The notes under the pieces are model-generated. The model saw only the letters and a program-made list of their open reading frames with translations. It was not told where the DNA came from and did no database searches. Below are positions 47,401 through 55,034 of a DNA stretch of 64,000 nt, piece by piece; position 1 is the stretch's first letter, and every line of letters starts with the position of its first letter. The DNA comes from JAHFIW01 sp035495855. Its GTDB lineage: Bacteria; Patescibacteriota; Patescibacteriia; SG8-24. A program made the translations under genes and the position numbers. The stretch lies in contig DATJFD010000076.1 in NCBI GenBank assembly GCA_035495855.1, forward strand, positions 1 to 64,000, in the 5' to 3' direction.

Positions 47401-49274
47401 TCGACGGGATGCGTACAGACCGACGAAAGACTGCAGGTCACGGTGCTCAAATTGAGCGCGTACTGGCGGCAGCCGGCGTTGTCGGCGTTGCAGACGCCGT
47501 GGTCGATGGTGTTGAGGACGTAGTTCTTGATCTCGCCGGTGCGGGCCTTGAGCGTGCGGCACGTGTTGTAGGCAGCAGGGCAGGAATCGCCGTTGAAGCG
47601 CCAGACGTTCCGCTCGCGCGCGCAGTAGCCCCAGCCGCCGGTGCAGTTGCCGTTGTCGTCCTGCTTGAGGCAGGTCTGCGGATCCACGCACTGCTCGGCG
47701 CGGCTCGCGATCTCGCTCGACAGCGGGACGGGACCGAAGGCCATCGCGCGGCATTGCGTCGGCGGGATCTTCAGCACCCAGTCGGGGTCGATGAGATGGC
47801 ACCACGGGTGGGCGGCGTCGATGGTCCCCTGGTCGTTGCAGTTATTGAAGCCGGCCATCACCTCGCGGAGCTTGGTGTTGGGACCGGCCTTGCGCGCGGC
47901 GATCTCCCAGCCGATCGGCAGGATGCGGGCCGCGCGGAGCTTCTTGATGTTGCTCTCGCAGTACGCGTAGGTATAGCAGAAAGGATCCTGGTCCTTGACC
48001 GGATCGGAGGACGCCACGAACGGCCAGTCGCCGTGGAGCATGTTCTTGTCGACGGCCTCCCTGACGGTCACCGGCGTGACGTCGGCCACGCGGACGGCGT
48101 TCGCGAACTGCTGATCGATGACGCAATTGTTCGGGCCGCGCTCCGCGCCGGGACAGACGCTGAACTCGAGCAGGGGGTCGATGATGCCGGTATCCTTCGG
48201 CTGCGCGGCGGTGAACCGCGGCGCCAAGGCTTCGGTCGCGCCGGTGGTCCCCGGCGGCTGCAGCAGGCCTTCGGGGTTCAGGATGAGGTCCGGCTGGAGG
48301 GCGATGAGCTCCTCCGTCGACATGAGGCCGTTGATGAGCTTGTTGAGCAGGCGCGAAATGAGGGTCATCGCGAACGTCTGCACGGCGTTCACGACGATGG
48401 AGATGACCGCCTTGGAGGCGATCTGGCCGGCGGCGTAGGAAGCCGAATACTGCTGCGGGTTGTCCTGCTGCATCTTCTTCATGCGCTGGAACTCGTCGTG
48501 CGTCACCGACGACGGCGCCTTGGCGCGGCCCGAAACGGGATCACGGACGTCGGAGAACCCGCCGCCCGCGGAAGCGTCCATGATGCGTTTCATGACGTCG
48601 GCCCTCTTGGCCTCTTCCTTCACTTCATAGAGGCCGCTCTGCGCGCCGAGCGCGACCGACAGCGGGGCTTGTCCCCTCTCGAAGGTCGGCTTGAGGCCCT
48701 TGAGCACCTCGCCGCTCGTGACCGAATCCTTGAAGTTCGACCAGTTGCTCGCGACCGCGTTGAAGTCGCACTTCGGCGGCGGCGGCTTGATCTCGTCGAG
48801 GGCGCCCAGCTGGATCTTGAGGGAGAACTTGATGCCCGGGTTGCAAAGGTCGAAACCGAGCTTGGTGAAACCGCCTTGCGTGGAAAGGGTGCCGATGGCC
48901 TCGCCGATGGCGCCCTGCCATGCCTGCTTGAAGCCGTCTTCGAACGCCTTGCTGTTCCAGCAGACGACCTGGCCGGGGCAGTCGGACGTGAGGGCGACGG
49001 CCGCGGTGTAGGCGAGCTGCGAGGTGAAATAGTTGACGCCGTTGACGACGGCGGTGACGGCCGCCTCGACGAACGCGTCCTTGATGGTGGTCCAGACGTT
49101 GGTGGTCGTGGTCTGGACGCTGGTGATGGGGTCGGTGTATTGCGCGTTGGCCTGGCGGGGCGACCCGAAGAGGAGGGTCGACGAGGCCAGGAAGAAGCCG
49201 AACAGGAAAAGCAGGAACGTCGCCATCGCCTTCCTCCCCGAGCGTCCGGGGTCCTTGCTGTAGAAAATCCCCAT
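38487..49274 (-). CDS. Giant Cys-rich exported surface protein (3595 aa)
   Basis: A signal peptide (about 1-45, ending ANAQ) is followed by an N-terminal region with helical segments (to about 330). Most of the rest is Cys-rich. At least six copies of a module of about 45 residues recur (near residues 635-700, 808-865, 1415-1465, 1700-1755, 1835-1885 and 1983-2028), with the order C...GCxC...TCx(V/I)xNG...C. Between them are many GCRxY/GCxEY elements. Near 750, NPSFEDVEDGD resembles carbohydrate-binding jelly-roll domains. Near 3400, VDFGDGTS...HTYT resembles a PKD domain. At 10.8 kb it takes up a sixth of the window. It lies between the calcium-repeat protein and the VirB6-like gene, so it may be the system's surface fibre or adhesin; that is inferred. 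Disulfide formation would suit the nearby DsbA-like enzyme. Confidence 0.85.
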   Translation of the reverse strand: MGIFYSKDPGRSGRKAMATFLLFLFGFFLASSTLLFGSPRQANAQYTDPITSVQTTTTNVWTTIKDAFVEAAVTAVVNGVNYFTSQLAYTAAVALTSDCPGQVVCWNSKAFEDGFKQAWQGAIGEAIGTLSTQGGFTKLGFDLCNPGIKFSLKIQLGALDEIKPPPPKCDFNAVASNWSNFKDSVTSGEVLKGLKPTFERGQAPLSVALGAQSGLYEVKEEAKRADVMKRIMDASAGGGFSDVRDPVSGRAKAPSSVTHDEFQRMKKMQQDNPQQYSASYAAGQIASKAVISIVVNAVQTFAMTLISRLLNKLINGLMSTEELIALQPDLILNPEGLLQPPGTTGATEALAPRFTAAQPKDTGIIDPLLEFSVCPGAERGPNNCVIDQQFANAVRVADVTPVTVREAVDKNMLHGDWPFVASSDPVKDQDPFCYTYAYCESNIKKLRAARILPIGWEIAARKAGPNTKLREVMAGFNNCNDQGTIDAAHPWCHLIDPDWVLKIPPTQCRAMAFGPVPLSSEIASRAEQCVDPQTCLKQDDNGNCTGGWGYCARERNVWRFNGDSCPAAYNTCRTLKARTGEIKNYVLNTIDHGVCNADNAGCRQYALNLSTVTCSLSSVCTHPVDASDPIKSCTCTVPPNSGTAFNTGSCTITKNNTSCTAPNGAVCRQPYPCNTASCSCTAGLTCEVEKGQRSCSSLTGAKAEGDDWQIDPSRFFNKNAQTCSATSNGCSSLVRLDAGDALNLVRNPSFEDVEDGDNDGTPDHATSWTPFGEVPSANKGFLSKDGSKAVDGANAMRLPVLATGFNPPGTLGTVAACTLPLVTNATINAGTCIADLGCPCTYGTAGNVLNDTCKVIKGQQKCSVTENVAQQGLPVRRKTTYTVSATFIPDSGNDVSGGIGLTFRDANGATVTLAQDDVVTTTGYSGEAEGTTPTVNCAATVDGTSGGAASGEINMRASGTKAATEKGLRASCTFVIDNKDVSHATLWLYTTSGTVYADAVQFEEGGGSSYHSAYGGANTSETASIKVPPDFLGCTGDEGDRPECNAFAGVCRENEVGCDAYTPTNGDATVPGIAGPQDRCPQECAGYDVFKQEESDFDTVKFPVYFIPTTATSCTENEVGCSEFTNLETEKVEYYSHLRLCIKPDDATKGVYYSWEGSDTTGYQLLVWNLKNTTDTTNTTAAPVVNGSPADITAGLANDICADAGCANAGPAPCTRLNAQATACASQAIGNGSSDTAGYCNRSAIDGGDFDCREFYDALGNRHYRQLSKTIIASSSCVQYRITTSTQADCEKSNGRWDSAKGQCVYFADAGASNVCPKEQNGCRAYKGNASTNVQSLLHDDFEDWPGNWKGSGDVTLGVLTQSGESVTVGGHSMKIGTGGTRLARREIGGLVQPRSAYILTFWARGTGSLNVGFRDGGATITCNIDTACPVASTEGCPCSTSTGLTCMVPNNGVATSCTISAASGVPGVSPGTCKGGANNGLACTTGSNCPDGTCSFTTATSAPPRSSNFADDDEASVPPRTTAPKITLSSEWKQYTLGPVIIESGRCSNDATRACATNLECGGGAACNPTPGQTPWGQTSVKLNFEAVGTSDVFVDNVDLKAVQDSVYVVRDSWTTPASCDQTADGIASPQEMLGCREYTTSKNEKAYLRSFTNLCRDKAVGCRAFSAQQNTPQNPFEESFNAVCRLYETDGVTPRKCGSVACNYTGPGDHCTVGGGCSCTKPEGSCLIPNNGTTCDIPVAADAGTACVCNYDVRHPAAMSTAPQMLADVCRVAVGETDCRFKYDAWDDSTRPDENPDRANIEADRRVYLVDNSAGQCTADQVGCRAMGLPHYGFEGQCDLGPGFTVSGTVVNGVCNSATGCVCGPVNGGTCPVANGEKGCKVSFELGVIDKWNAIAIKDDPSKYEQTLCTSKTLNCEEYTASDGTYYFRDPVDKVCEYKDNAIVNGQTVSGFFRRSSTGALFPCYPELLQSGDYYALYKNADRVCTLPNITTTCSGSFCSNPAGCGCTSNGSTCVIPNGSSSCKIIDAGRCKADGCQCFVAPDPVPACKVYKDNTTCGYQGWVGVCEAKYDRCEEFVDPVSTSNAHPAGEPYYYIVNTKLDLKTCSGKASLKQGCVLFKQTSKTQNLYSAASSYLRSVTEASSGFVPPVNCDSDPRSPYCEQRCFSIPEGVCSATPEKFCKQDTEDPELGCPGATNYCTGRKRYGNGCSTSDTANPNKDCNKAIGEQCAGVSHCSITTSKFCDVNGDCPGGETCTPNPATQNIHILKSEAGITKNDANVIIKVRPDRECAQWYTCTSYDTVYDEQQNKIKPVCSAFSLCDEIRGQTASAFECAHTFDPPKTVLTDRDYTARDVTFSGLEYSGYSIPGRYPAQYLSPFSIVKGRCVNTGGTATARGECVDSLKCTTGGGAPTDYCKMYTGVCLGDRLGTSCDANSDCGVGYCAKSFFATTRYAILLDPGYVCKDDTDCTGDESPSTPPGGGGTCTVGNDDNCRTATNRIAKCIATNQCSKTGQAANGTCLEHKCFYPYGGGILNPADAINQAQCRAYPEEDSPYAESVLERTGNCRGFDCTNGQALNKKAQFSGSNVCSLNNDCECNYQRYDYGKTGVSHFYGLESGQMIKPWTTNTDIDPNVGVCQGGSLDGKPCRAIGHPENKPNKDCTNPDDATDAGTCQKLTKLTHVNGWSGFCMDPDKSILVNGRPDQFNCNVWLPVDQLAGSPDNFNQFVEAGFTTDQQSLLYCAAAEGAKHSGTYEFPLHLESGGKSQPYSICVTDNQCAGRSLATCTGLKNNSSAGFSDMSTSNTDACAVVGGKCVDKVATDDGVAFTNADNPPAQPNATMTGDGSWNTDFNNKTQVPANYGACDRAAFKAADDNCTAAIILGGIFGGFAGAAAGAGLCYSGIAGWCDGLATCHSRALPGGNDCTLAGSYFDTSWQDATVMEDCTMRGQGIKENDLVAVRIQFPDESNGGVNGRLYLYPGHWKSTFEFDDNSSLGTAAGPGRNQRVGDMAIGDYGDSTSPCAHILSGGVDNEDECESIEDRGGDDGMHNCIGVEAVFDSNHNLDKIRTVLCHNESTFSHHISASSYAMLREACTDVVQTHNASNPVQNIAWTDRLWKAQNGNAGAVGLPAAFEYNHHTTRPNANPADLKPFGPVTPSLGAVNYNGQTTLDVRWPLPVFKSEGGSPFTVLRREGLQLWTFCGYPTATGVNSPYDPPMGEGSDCWSHVAADPHLPDVAHPQDPDSGTYNANAQRTAAGYPYACLGQCDMAGMSGKTRDDGYTLLSRMFVKSFVHFNYDPTSPTGLSLTAPVYHLDGAGYDKRLLYMNVGNAPKILTVATGNCSQAADGLCQEGAEGITVDLPNCGGCTDYQGRVTASIKYYAFADREHMPIRRRIVDFGDGTSILETPGFYKNHRGCPATGTDNAPAGCGPEDQQCNTIPGGETAVPFGLTPQSCESRYFSDRHTYTCNPQKLATLPACTDPGHPYPCRDGDDCVFKPRVQVLDNWGMCNGSCPGGASGESGDFCFNSLGITSASDPINLTPAASTPSLTCAGSTCTVNGFTGNRNECWNLKDTHYDIRQGPSKLQPWTEGAAVKVRS

Positions 49275-49300
49275 CGTCGTTTTCTTAAAAAGATTGACGG

Positions 49301-50062
49301 CTACGGCGCGTTGACGTTCGTTCCTCCGGCCGGCGCATTCGTGTTGGTCGCGGGTTCGTTGGTGTTCACATCCGGCACGGCGATCTCCGACAGCGTGTCG
49401 GTGACCAGCTTGCGGAGGGTCGCGTCATCGGCTTTCTGGAGCGCCTGCGCCGGTATGCCCAGCTTGCCCAGGAAGATCCGGAGATCGGCCGCCGACATCG
49501 TTTCCAATCCGTCCTTGATCTTCTGCGGCGTCAGCGTGGCGACGGGCCCGAAGGTCTCTTCGATGACCGCCATGACCTTGGCCTCGGCGTCGCTGCTCGT
49601 CCCCGTCGTCGGCGCGCCTGCCGCGCCCGTGGCCGGGTTCGAGCTTCCGGTGTTCCCTCCTCCGGTCGTGCCGCCGGTCTCCTGCTGGGCTGCCGCGAAG
49701 ATCTTGGCTTGCCGGCAGGTTCGTCCTTTCGGGCAGTTCGGGTCCGTCTCGGCGGCGACCTCGGCGCCGTCGTTGATGCCGTCCGAGTCCGAATCCTCGA
49801 GGAAGGGGCTCGTGCGGAAGACGTAGAGCTCGTCGTAATCAGTCAGGCCGTCGCCGTCCGTGTCCTGCGTGCGCAATTTCTGCGTCCTCTCCTTCTCGAT
49901 CTGGTCCGCGGTCTTGAACGTGAACTGCGTGTTGCGCTTGAACGGCAGCACGATCGCTTTGTTCAAGCGAAACAGACCCAGGACGATCGTCGAAAGACCA
50001 ATAACGATAAAAACCCCGAGACTCAACTTCTGATGTGAAGAAAGGGAATCCCAGTTGGTCAC
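49301..50062 (-). CDS. Membrane-anchored protein with thrombospondin type 3-like calcium repeats
   Basis: This protein of about 253 residues has one membrane helix (about 13-32) and then two Asp-rich repeats, DTDGDGLTDYDE and DSDSDGINDGAE, typical of calcium-binding thrombospondin type 3 or dockerin-like loops. A Gly/Thr/Ala linker and a helical C-terminal region (about 175-225) follow. GTG 50062 is proposed as the start because a TGTTATACT extended -10 lies just upstream (50076-50084). An in-frame ATG at 50110 lies upstream of that promoter and remains possible if the gene is read from rsmA. It is the first gene of the giant-protein transcript. Confidence 0.75.
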   Translation of the reverse strand: MTNWDSLSSHQKLSLGVFIVIGLSTIVLGLFRLNKAIVLPFKRNTQFTFKTADQIEKERTQKLRTQDTDGDGLTDYDELYVFRTSPFLEDSDSDGINDGAEVAAETDPNCPKGRTCRQAKIFAAAQQETGGTTGGGNTGSSNPATGAAGAPTTGTSSDAEAKVMAVIEETFGPVATLTPQKIKDGLETMSAADLRIFLGKLGIPAQALQKADDATLRKLVTDTLSEIAVPDVNTNEPATNTNAPAGGTNVNAP

Positions 50063-50075
50063 ATGGTTCGTCGAC

Positions 50076-50084
50076 AGTATAACA
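50076..50084 (-). promoter_or_regulatory. Extended -10 promoter candidate
   Basis: On the minus strand, TGTTATACT (TGn plus -10) ends 13 bases before the GTG start of the calcium-repeat gene, which would leave a very short or absent leader. No good -35 element is seen. Confidence 0.45.
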
Positions 50085-50131
50085 TGCGCGTTCTTCGAGC
50101 GTCCACGCACCGTAGCTTACCAAAAATCGGG

Positions 50132-50995
50132 CTAACCGGTAAGCGCAAGCACGAGGCGGCGCCAGTCCTCTACGGAGAGCGTTTCGGGGCGGGCCTCCGG
50201 CCGGATGCCGGCCGCCGAAAAGGCCTTAAATAGGCCCGTTTCGTCGATACCGATGCCCTGGAGCGAGTTCTTGAGCTGTTTCCGCTTGCCGGCGAAGGCC
50301 GCCCGCACGATGGCGAAGAAGCGGTCCTGCCCGAAGCCGGTGAAGAACGCTTCGAGGATGACGGGGTCTTTGCGCGCAATGTGGATAACCGACGAATCGA
50401 CGCGCGGCGGAGGGTAGAACGACCTGGCCGGCACCTTCACCACGCTGCTCGCCTCCCCGATCGAACGGACGAGCACGGCCATGCCGCTCATGTCGCCCGT
50501 CTTGGCGAGCAGGCGGTCGGCCACTTCCCGCTGGATCATCACGGTGACCGATATCGGGTACGGCGGTTCGAGCAGGAATTTCCTGATGGCGTTCGAAGTG
50601 ATGGCGTACGGGAGGTTCGCGACCACCTTATAACTAGGAGCTCGGAGCTCGGAGCTCGGAGCTCCGAACGCCGAGACGATCTCGGCGTTCGAGAAGTTCA
50701 GGGCATCGCCTTCAAGGAGATGGAAGCGCGGGTTCGCGCCGAAGCGGTCACGGAGCAGCGCCGCGAGCTTGCGGTCGAGCTCGATGGCCGTGACCTCGGC
50801 GCCGCGGCCGAGCAGTTCTTCGGTGAGGATGCCGGGGCCGGGGCCGATCTCGACCACGCGTGAGCCGGGACCGACGCCTGCGGCGTCGACCATGGCCTTC
50901 ACGACGCGGCCGTCGAGCAGGAAATGCTGGCCGCGGTCGCGGATGGGGCGGATGCCGTAGGGTTCGAGCAGGGCGCGAAGCTCGTCGGCGGTCAT
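50132..50995 (-). CDS. rsmA: 16S rRNA dimethyladenosine transferase (RsmA/KsgA)
   Basis: This 287-residue methyltransferase dimethylates two adjacent adenines near the 16S rRNA 3' end. SAM motif I (EIGPGPGILTEELL, 49-62) and the catalytic NLPY (127-130) are intact, with the usual C-terminal domain. A tandem of GGAGCTC heptamers (50636-50668) lies in frame inside the gene and encodes about residues 110-122 (FGAPSSELRAPSY), just before the NLPY strand; homologues have a short turn there. ATG 50995 overlaps the stop of the MFS gene (ATGA). Confidence 0.95.
   Translation of the reverse strand: MTADELRALLEPYGIRPIRDRGQHFLLDGRVVKAMVDAAGVGPGSRVVEIGPGPGILTEELLGRGAEVTAIELDRKLAALLRDRFGANPRFHLLEGDALNFSNAEIVSAFGAPSSELRAPSYKVVANLPYAITSNAIRKFLLEPPYPISVTVMIQREVADRLLAKTGDMSGMAVLVRSIGEASSVVKVPARSFYPPPRVDSSVIHIARKDPVILEAFFTGFGQDRFFAIVRAAFAGKRKQLKNSLQGIGIDETGLFKAFSAAGIRPEARPETLSVEDWRRLVLALTG
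50636..50668. repeat. In-frame heptamer array inside rsmA
   Basis: Four near-perfect GGAGCTC heptamers (self-complementary units) lie within the rsmA coding frame. Three repeats add 21 bases, or seven codons, so the frame is kept. Confidence 0.9.
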
Positions 50996-52179
50996 GCGGC
51001 TTGGGGTCGAGGTTCCTTGAGCGCGGAAAAGAGCAGCGTGAAGCAGGCGCCGAGGACGAACACCGCCCACCACGAATCGTGCCAGAGCCAGAGGAGCAGG
51101 GCGGCGAGCAGCGCGGCGGCGATCTTGCCGAGCGACAGCGACATCTCGAAGAGCACGACGTCGTCCATCACCTCTCCCCTCTTGGCGCCGTCGTAGAGCC
51201 CGGCGAGGAGCGGCACGTTCACCATGTTCTTGGAGATGCGGTAGAAGGAGTCGATGAGGAAGGCGCCGAACCCGCCGCTCACGAGGATGCGGACGAGCCA
51301 GGACGCGGAGGTGTAGAGCGTGCCGCTGCGGAGCACCGCGGTCTTGTCGCCGTCGTCGCTCACGCGGCCCACGTAGAGCGTGGCGGCGACGTTAGCGAGC
51401 ATGGCGAAGGAGATGATGGCGCCGAGGAGCGCGGCGTCCGGCACCATGATGGCGAGGAACAGCGGCCAGGCGACGAGCGCGAGCAGTTCCTCGCCGAAGC
51501 CCATGAAGCCGATGACCTTGCGACGGTTCTCCTTCCGGGCGATGCGGCGCATGGCAGGGACGTAGGCGAAGGGCTGCGGCATGTAGAGCTCAGGCGTGCG
51601 CAGGAGCGGGACGTTGGAGAGCAGGATGAGGACGCTCACGCCGATGAACAGGGCCTGATAACCGGCCGCGCGGATAAGCAGGCCGCCGAAGGCCGGCGCG
51701 AAGGTGGCGGCGAGTCCGGCGACCGCGGCCATGGTGGAGACTTCGCGGCCGCCTTCCTTGCCGTCGCTCCAGGTCGCGAAGTTCGCGTGGTAGCCGGGCC
51801 AGTAGAGGATCTTTTGGATGGCGAGCGACAGGATGGCCACGGCGATGAAGGCGGGATGCATCGGAATGGCGAAGAACGCCAGGTACCAGACGATGAGGAA
51901 CGGCGAGCTGAAGAGGATGGTGTGCTCGTAGCCGTGGCGGCGGCAGATCTTGCCGCCGAGAGGGAGGAGCAGGAAGTAGACGACGTAGAGCGCGGCGTAG
52001 AACAGGAGCACCTGCACGATGGAGAGGCCGACGCTGTGGAGGTAGATCGGCTCGAAGAGCATCACCGCGCCGGTCGCGAAGTTGAGGAGCGCGCTCGACA
52101 GGAAAAGCTCCTTCATCTGCTGGGAAGGATGCGGCGCGAAGTAATGTTCGATGACGTTGCGGAGATGACCGGAGGGCAT
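50992..52179 (-). CDS. Major facilitator superfamily transporter
   Basis: This 395-residue membrane protein has about 11-12 predicted helices in two halves. A charged interdomain loop around TPELYMPQPFAYVPAMRRIARKENRR is split by the central region. The first cytoplasmic loop GGKICRRHGYE matches the MFS loop 2-3 motif. The substrate is unknown. An in-frame upstream start would translate heptamer repeat, so ATG 52179 (MPSGHLRNV) is preferred. It overlaps rsmA by four bases, an arrangement implying coupled translation. Confidence 0.85.
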   Translation of the reverse strand: MPSGHLRNVIEHYFAPHPSQQMKELFLSSALLNFATGAVMLFEPIYLHSVGLSIVQVLLFYAALYVVYFLLLPLGGKICRRHGYEHTILFSSPFLIVWYLAFFAIPMHPAFIAVAILSLAIQKILYWPGYHANFATWSDGKEGGREVSTMAAVAGLAATFAPAFGGLLIRAAGYQALFIGVSVLILLSNVPLLRTPELYMPQPFAYVPAMRRIARKENRRKVIGFMGFGEELLALVAWPLFLAIMVPDAALLGAIISFAMLANVAATLYVGRVSDDGDKTAVLRSGTLYTSASWLVRILVSGGFGAFLIDSFYRISKNMVNVPLLAGLYDGAKRGEVMDDVVLFEMSLSLGKIAAALLAALLLWLWHDSWWAVFVLGACFTLLFSALKEPRPQAA

Positions 52180-52180
52180 G

Positions 52181-52271
52181 GGAAGAGCGTCGAGTCGAAA
52201 GTCCAAAGTCCAAAGTCGAAAGTTCCGCACGCTTGCGCTCTCGACTTTCGACTATCGACTCTCGACTTTCA
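52181..52271. repeat. Heptamer-repeat hairpin between tsaC and the MFS gene
   Basis: GTCGAAA/GTCCAAA heptamers (52190-52222) face CTCTCGACTTTCGA units (52238-52270). The tsaC stop codon and its last five codons lie inside the array. Confidence 0.88.
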
Positions 52272-52869
52272 CGGCACCTGGCCGCAGCACCACCATCTTA
52301 CCTCTTTTCAGGGCCGCGATGGTGGAGGGGCGGCGGACGGGCAGCTTGCCGGCGTCGAGCACGAGCGCGGGCGCGGTACGGCGGCCGCGGAACGACGCGA
52401 CGACCTTGGCGGCGTCGTAGAGCGTGGCCTCGCCCGAAACGTTGGCGGAGGTCGAGGTGATGAGACCGCCGGCGGCCTTGGCAAGCGCGCGGGCCCAGAC
52501 GGAAGCCGGCACGCGCACCGCGGCGGTCGGTCCGGGCGACGCGGGCAGGCGGCCTCCCCTCTTATATGGCAGCACGAGCGTGAGCGGCCCCGGCCAGTGC
52601 GCGGTGGCGAGCTTCCGGGCCGGGCCCGCGAGCACGAACCGCTCGCGGACGTCCGCGGCAGATGCGGCGATGAGCGGCAGCGGCTTGCCGCCGGGCCGTC
52701 CTTTGATGCGGAAGACCGAGGCGACCGCCGCGCGAACGGCGGGGTCCGCGGCGAGGCCGTAGGCAGTCTCGGTCGGCATGACGATCACGCCGCCGGCGCG
52801 AAGGACCGCGGCGGCTTCGGCGAGCGCCTTCTTCGAGACCCGGCGCCGGTCGATCTTGATGATGCGCAT
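52252..52869 (-). CDS. tsaC: Threonylcarbamoyl-AMP synthase (TsaC/Sua5 family)
   Basis: This 205-residue enzyme makes threonylcarbamoyl-AMP for the t6A37 tRNA modification. The YrdC-fold signature is present: GGVIVMPTETAYGLA near residues 26-40, the KGRP element (about 57-60), HWPGPLTLVL, and TSANVSGE. Sua5's extra domain is absent, so it is the short TsaC form. The final residues KVESR and the TAG stop are encoded by heptamer repeat. ATG 52869 lies right after another heptamer hairpin and lacks a Shine-Dalgarno sequence. Confidence 0.95.
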   Translation of the reverse strand: MRIIKIDRRRVSKKALAEAAAVLRAGGVIVMPTETAYGLAADPAVRAAVASVFRIKGRPGGKPLPLIAASAADVRERFVLAGPARKLATAHWPGPLTLVLPYKRGGRLPASPGPTAAVRVPASVWARALAKAAGGLITSTSANVSGEATLYDAAKVVASFRGRRTAPALVLDAGKLPVRRPSTIAALKRGKMVVLRPGAVKVESR

Positions 52870-52948
52870 GCTTTTCGAGTCGAAAGTCCAGAGTCGAGAG
52901 CGCACAGATCCACCCTCTCGACTTTCAACTCTCGACTCTCGACTTCAA
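52870..52948. repeat. Heptamer-repeat hairpin between the epimerase and tsaC
   Basis: GTCGAAA/GTCCAGA units (52879-52899) face CTCTCGA/CTTTCAA/CTCTCGA units (52914-52946). The array adjoins the tsaC start codon on the minus strand. Confidence 0.88.
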
Positions 52949-52952
52949 GTCT

Positions 52953-53882
<930 letters not shown>

Positions 53883-53893
53883 GCGGGTGCGGG

Positions 53894-55004
53894 TTATTTC
53901 TTCATTTGATCCTTGAGCCAGGCCTCGACGAACGCGTCCAGATCGCCGCCGAGCACGCCCTGGGTGTCGGTCGTCTCGTGCTTGGTGCGGTGGTCCTTCA
54001 CCATCTGGTACGGATGGAGGACGTACGAGCGGATCTGGTTCCCCCACTCCGCGCTCGTGAACTCGCCGCGCAGCTTCTTCTTCTCCGCGGCCCGCTCCTC
54101 GAGGTACTGCTTATGGAGCTTGGCGCGCAGGATGCGCATGGCGGTCTCCTTGTTCTGCGTCTGCGAGCGCTCGTTCTGGCAGGTGACGACGATGCCCGTC
54201 GGCAGGTGGGTGATGCGCACGGCCGAGTAGGTCGTCTGCACGCCCTGGCCCCCGTGGCCGCCCGCGAGATAGGTGTCGATGCGCAGGTCCTGGGGATCGA
54301 TCTTCACCTCTTTGATCTCTCCCAGTTCCGGCAGGACCTCGAGCAGCGCGAAGGAGGTCTGGCGCAGCGCGTCCGAGTTGAACGGCGACTGCCTGACCAG
54401 GCGATGCACGCCGGCCTCTGCCTTGAAATGTCCGTAAGCGTAGCGGCCCTCGATGGATAGCGTCGCGCTCTTGATGCCGGCTTCAGTGCCGCGGCTCTCG
54501 TCGAGCATCTTCACGGTCCAGCCTTTCCGCTCGGCGTAGCGCATGTACATGCGGAGCAGCATCTCGGCCCAGTCCTGCGCGTCGGTGCCGCCCGCGCCCG
54601 CATGGATGGCGATGATGGCGTCGCGTTCGTCGTACTCCTCGCCCATGAGCGTCGCGAACTCGAGGGACGCGAAGTCCTTCTTGAGCCCGGCGAGCTTTTC
54701 GTTGATGTCGGCCTCGGCGTCGGCGTCGACCTCCGACTCTTCCATGAGCAGCTTCGCGAAGGCCTGCAGGTCCGCGGACTCGGTCCGCAGCCGCTCCCAT
54801 TTGCCGTAGTAGTCCTTGAGGTCGGCGAGCTTGCGGCTCACTTGCTGCGCGTGGGACTGGTCCTTCCAGAAGTCGGGCTGCTGCGTTTCCCACTCGGTCG
54901 CTTCTATCTCTTTCGCGGTCTTGTCCAGGTCAAAGTAACCCCCAAGTATCGGAGACCTTGCGCACAAGTTCCTCGATGTCCTGGAGGTTTTGTTTATTCA
55001 CCAT
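53894..55004 (-). CDS. prfB: Peptide chain release factor 2 with programmed +1 frameshift
   Basis: RF2 terminates at UAA and UGA. The zero frame from ATG 55004 runs 24 codons to an in-frame TGA (54932-54930). The site is GGGGG TTA CTT TGA C: a Shine-Dalgarno-like G run three bases before the CUU slip codon, as in the classical autoregulatory RF2 frameshift. Shifting +1 at CTT continues to the stop at 53894 and gives 369 residues. In that numbering SPF (206-208) and GGQ (251-253) fall almost exactly where they do in E. coli RF2. The site implies that UGA is a stop codon in this organism. Confidence 0.97.
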
Positions 55005-55007
55005 ATG

Positions 55008-55034
55008 CGTCGAGCTTCGAGCTCCGAGGTTAGA
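55008..55034. repeat. Short heptamer array upstream of prfB
   Basis: About three units of CGAGCTT/CGAGCTC lie between the stop of the small membrane-protein gene and the prfB start. This is the shortest member of the repeat group, and no clear second arm is seen. Confidence 0.6.

Noticed and set aside
38424..49826. Very long plus-strand frames (1442 and 1555 codons) opposite the giant gene
   Set aside because: They have antisense composition (Val/Arg/Ala/Asp/Gly) with no signal peptide or motif. The minus-strand giant protein has a signal peptide, ordered Cys modules and a terminator.
50063..50110. ATG 50110 as the preferred start of the calcium-repeat protein
   Set aside because: It lies upstream of the extended -10 sequence. 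The GTG at 50062 keeps the membrane helix and fits the promoter. It was kept only as an alternative.
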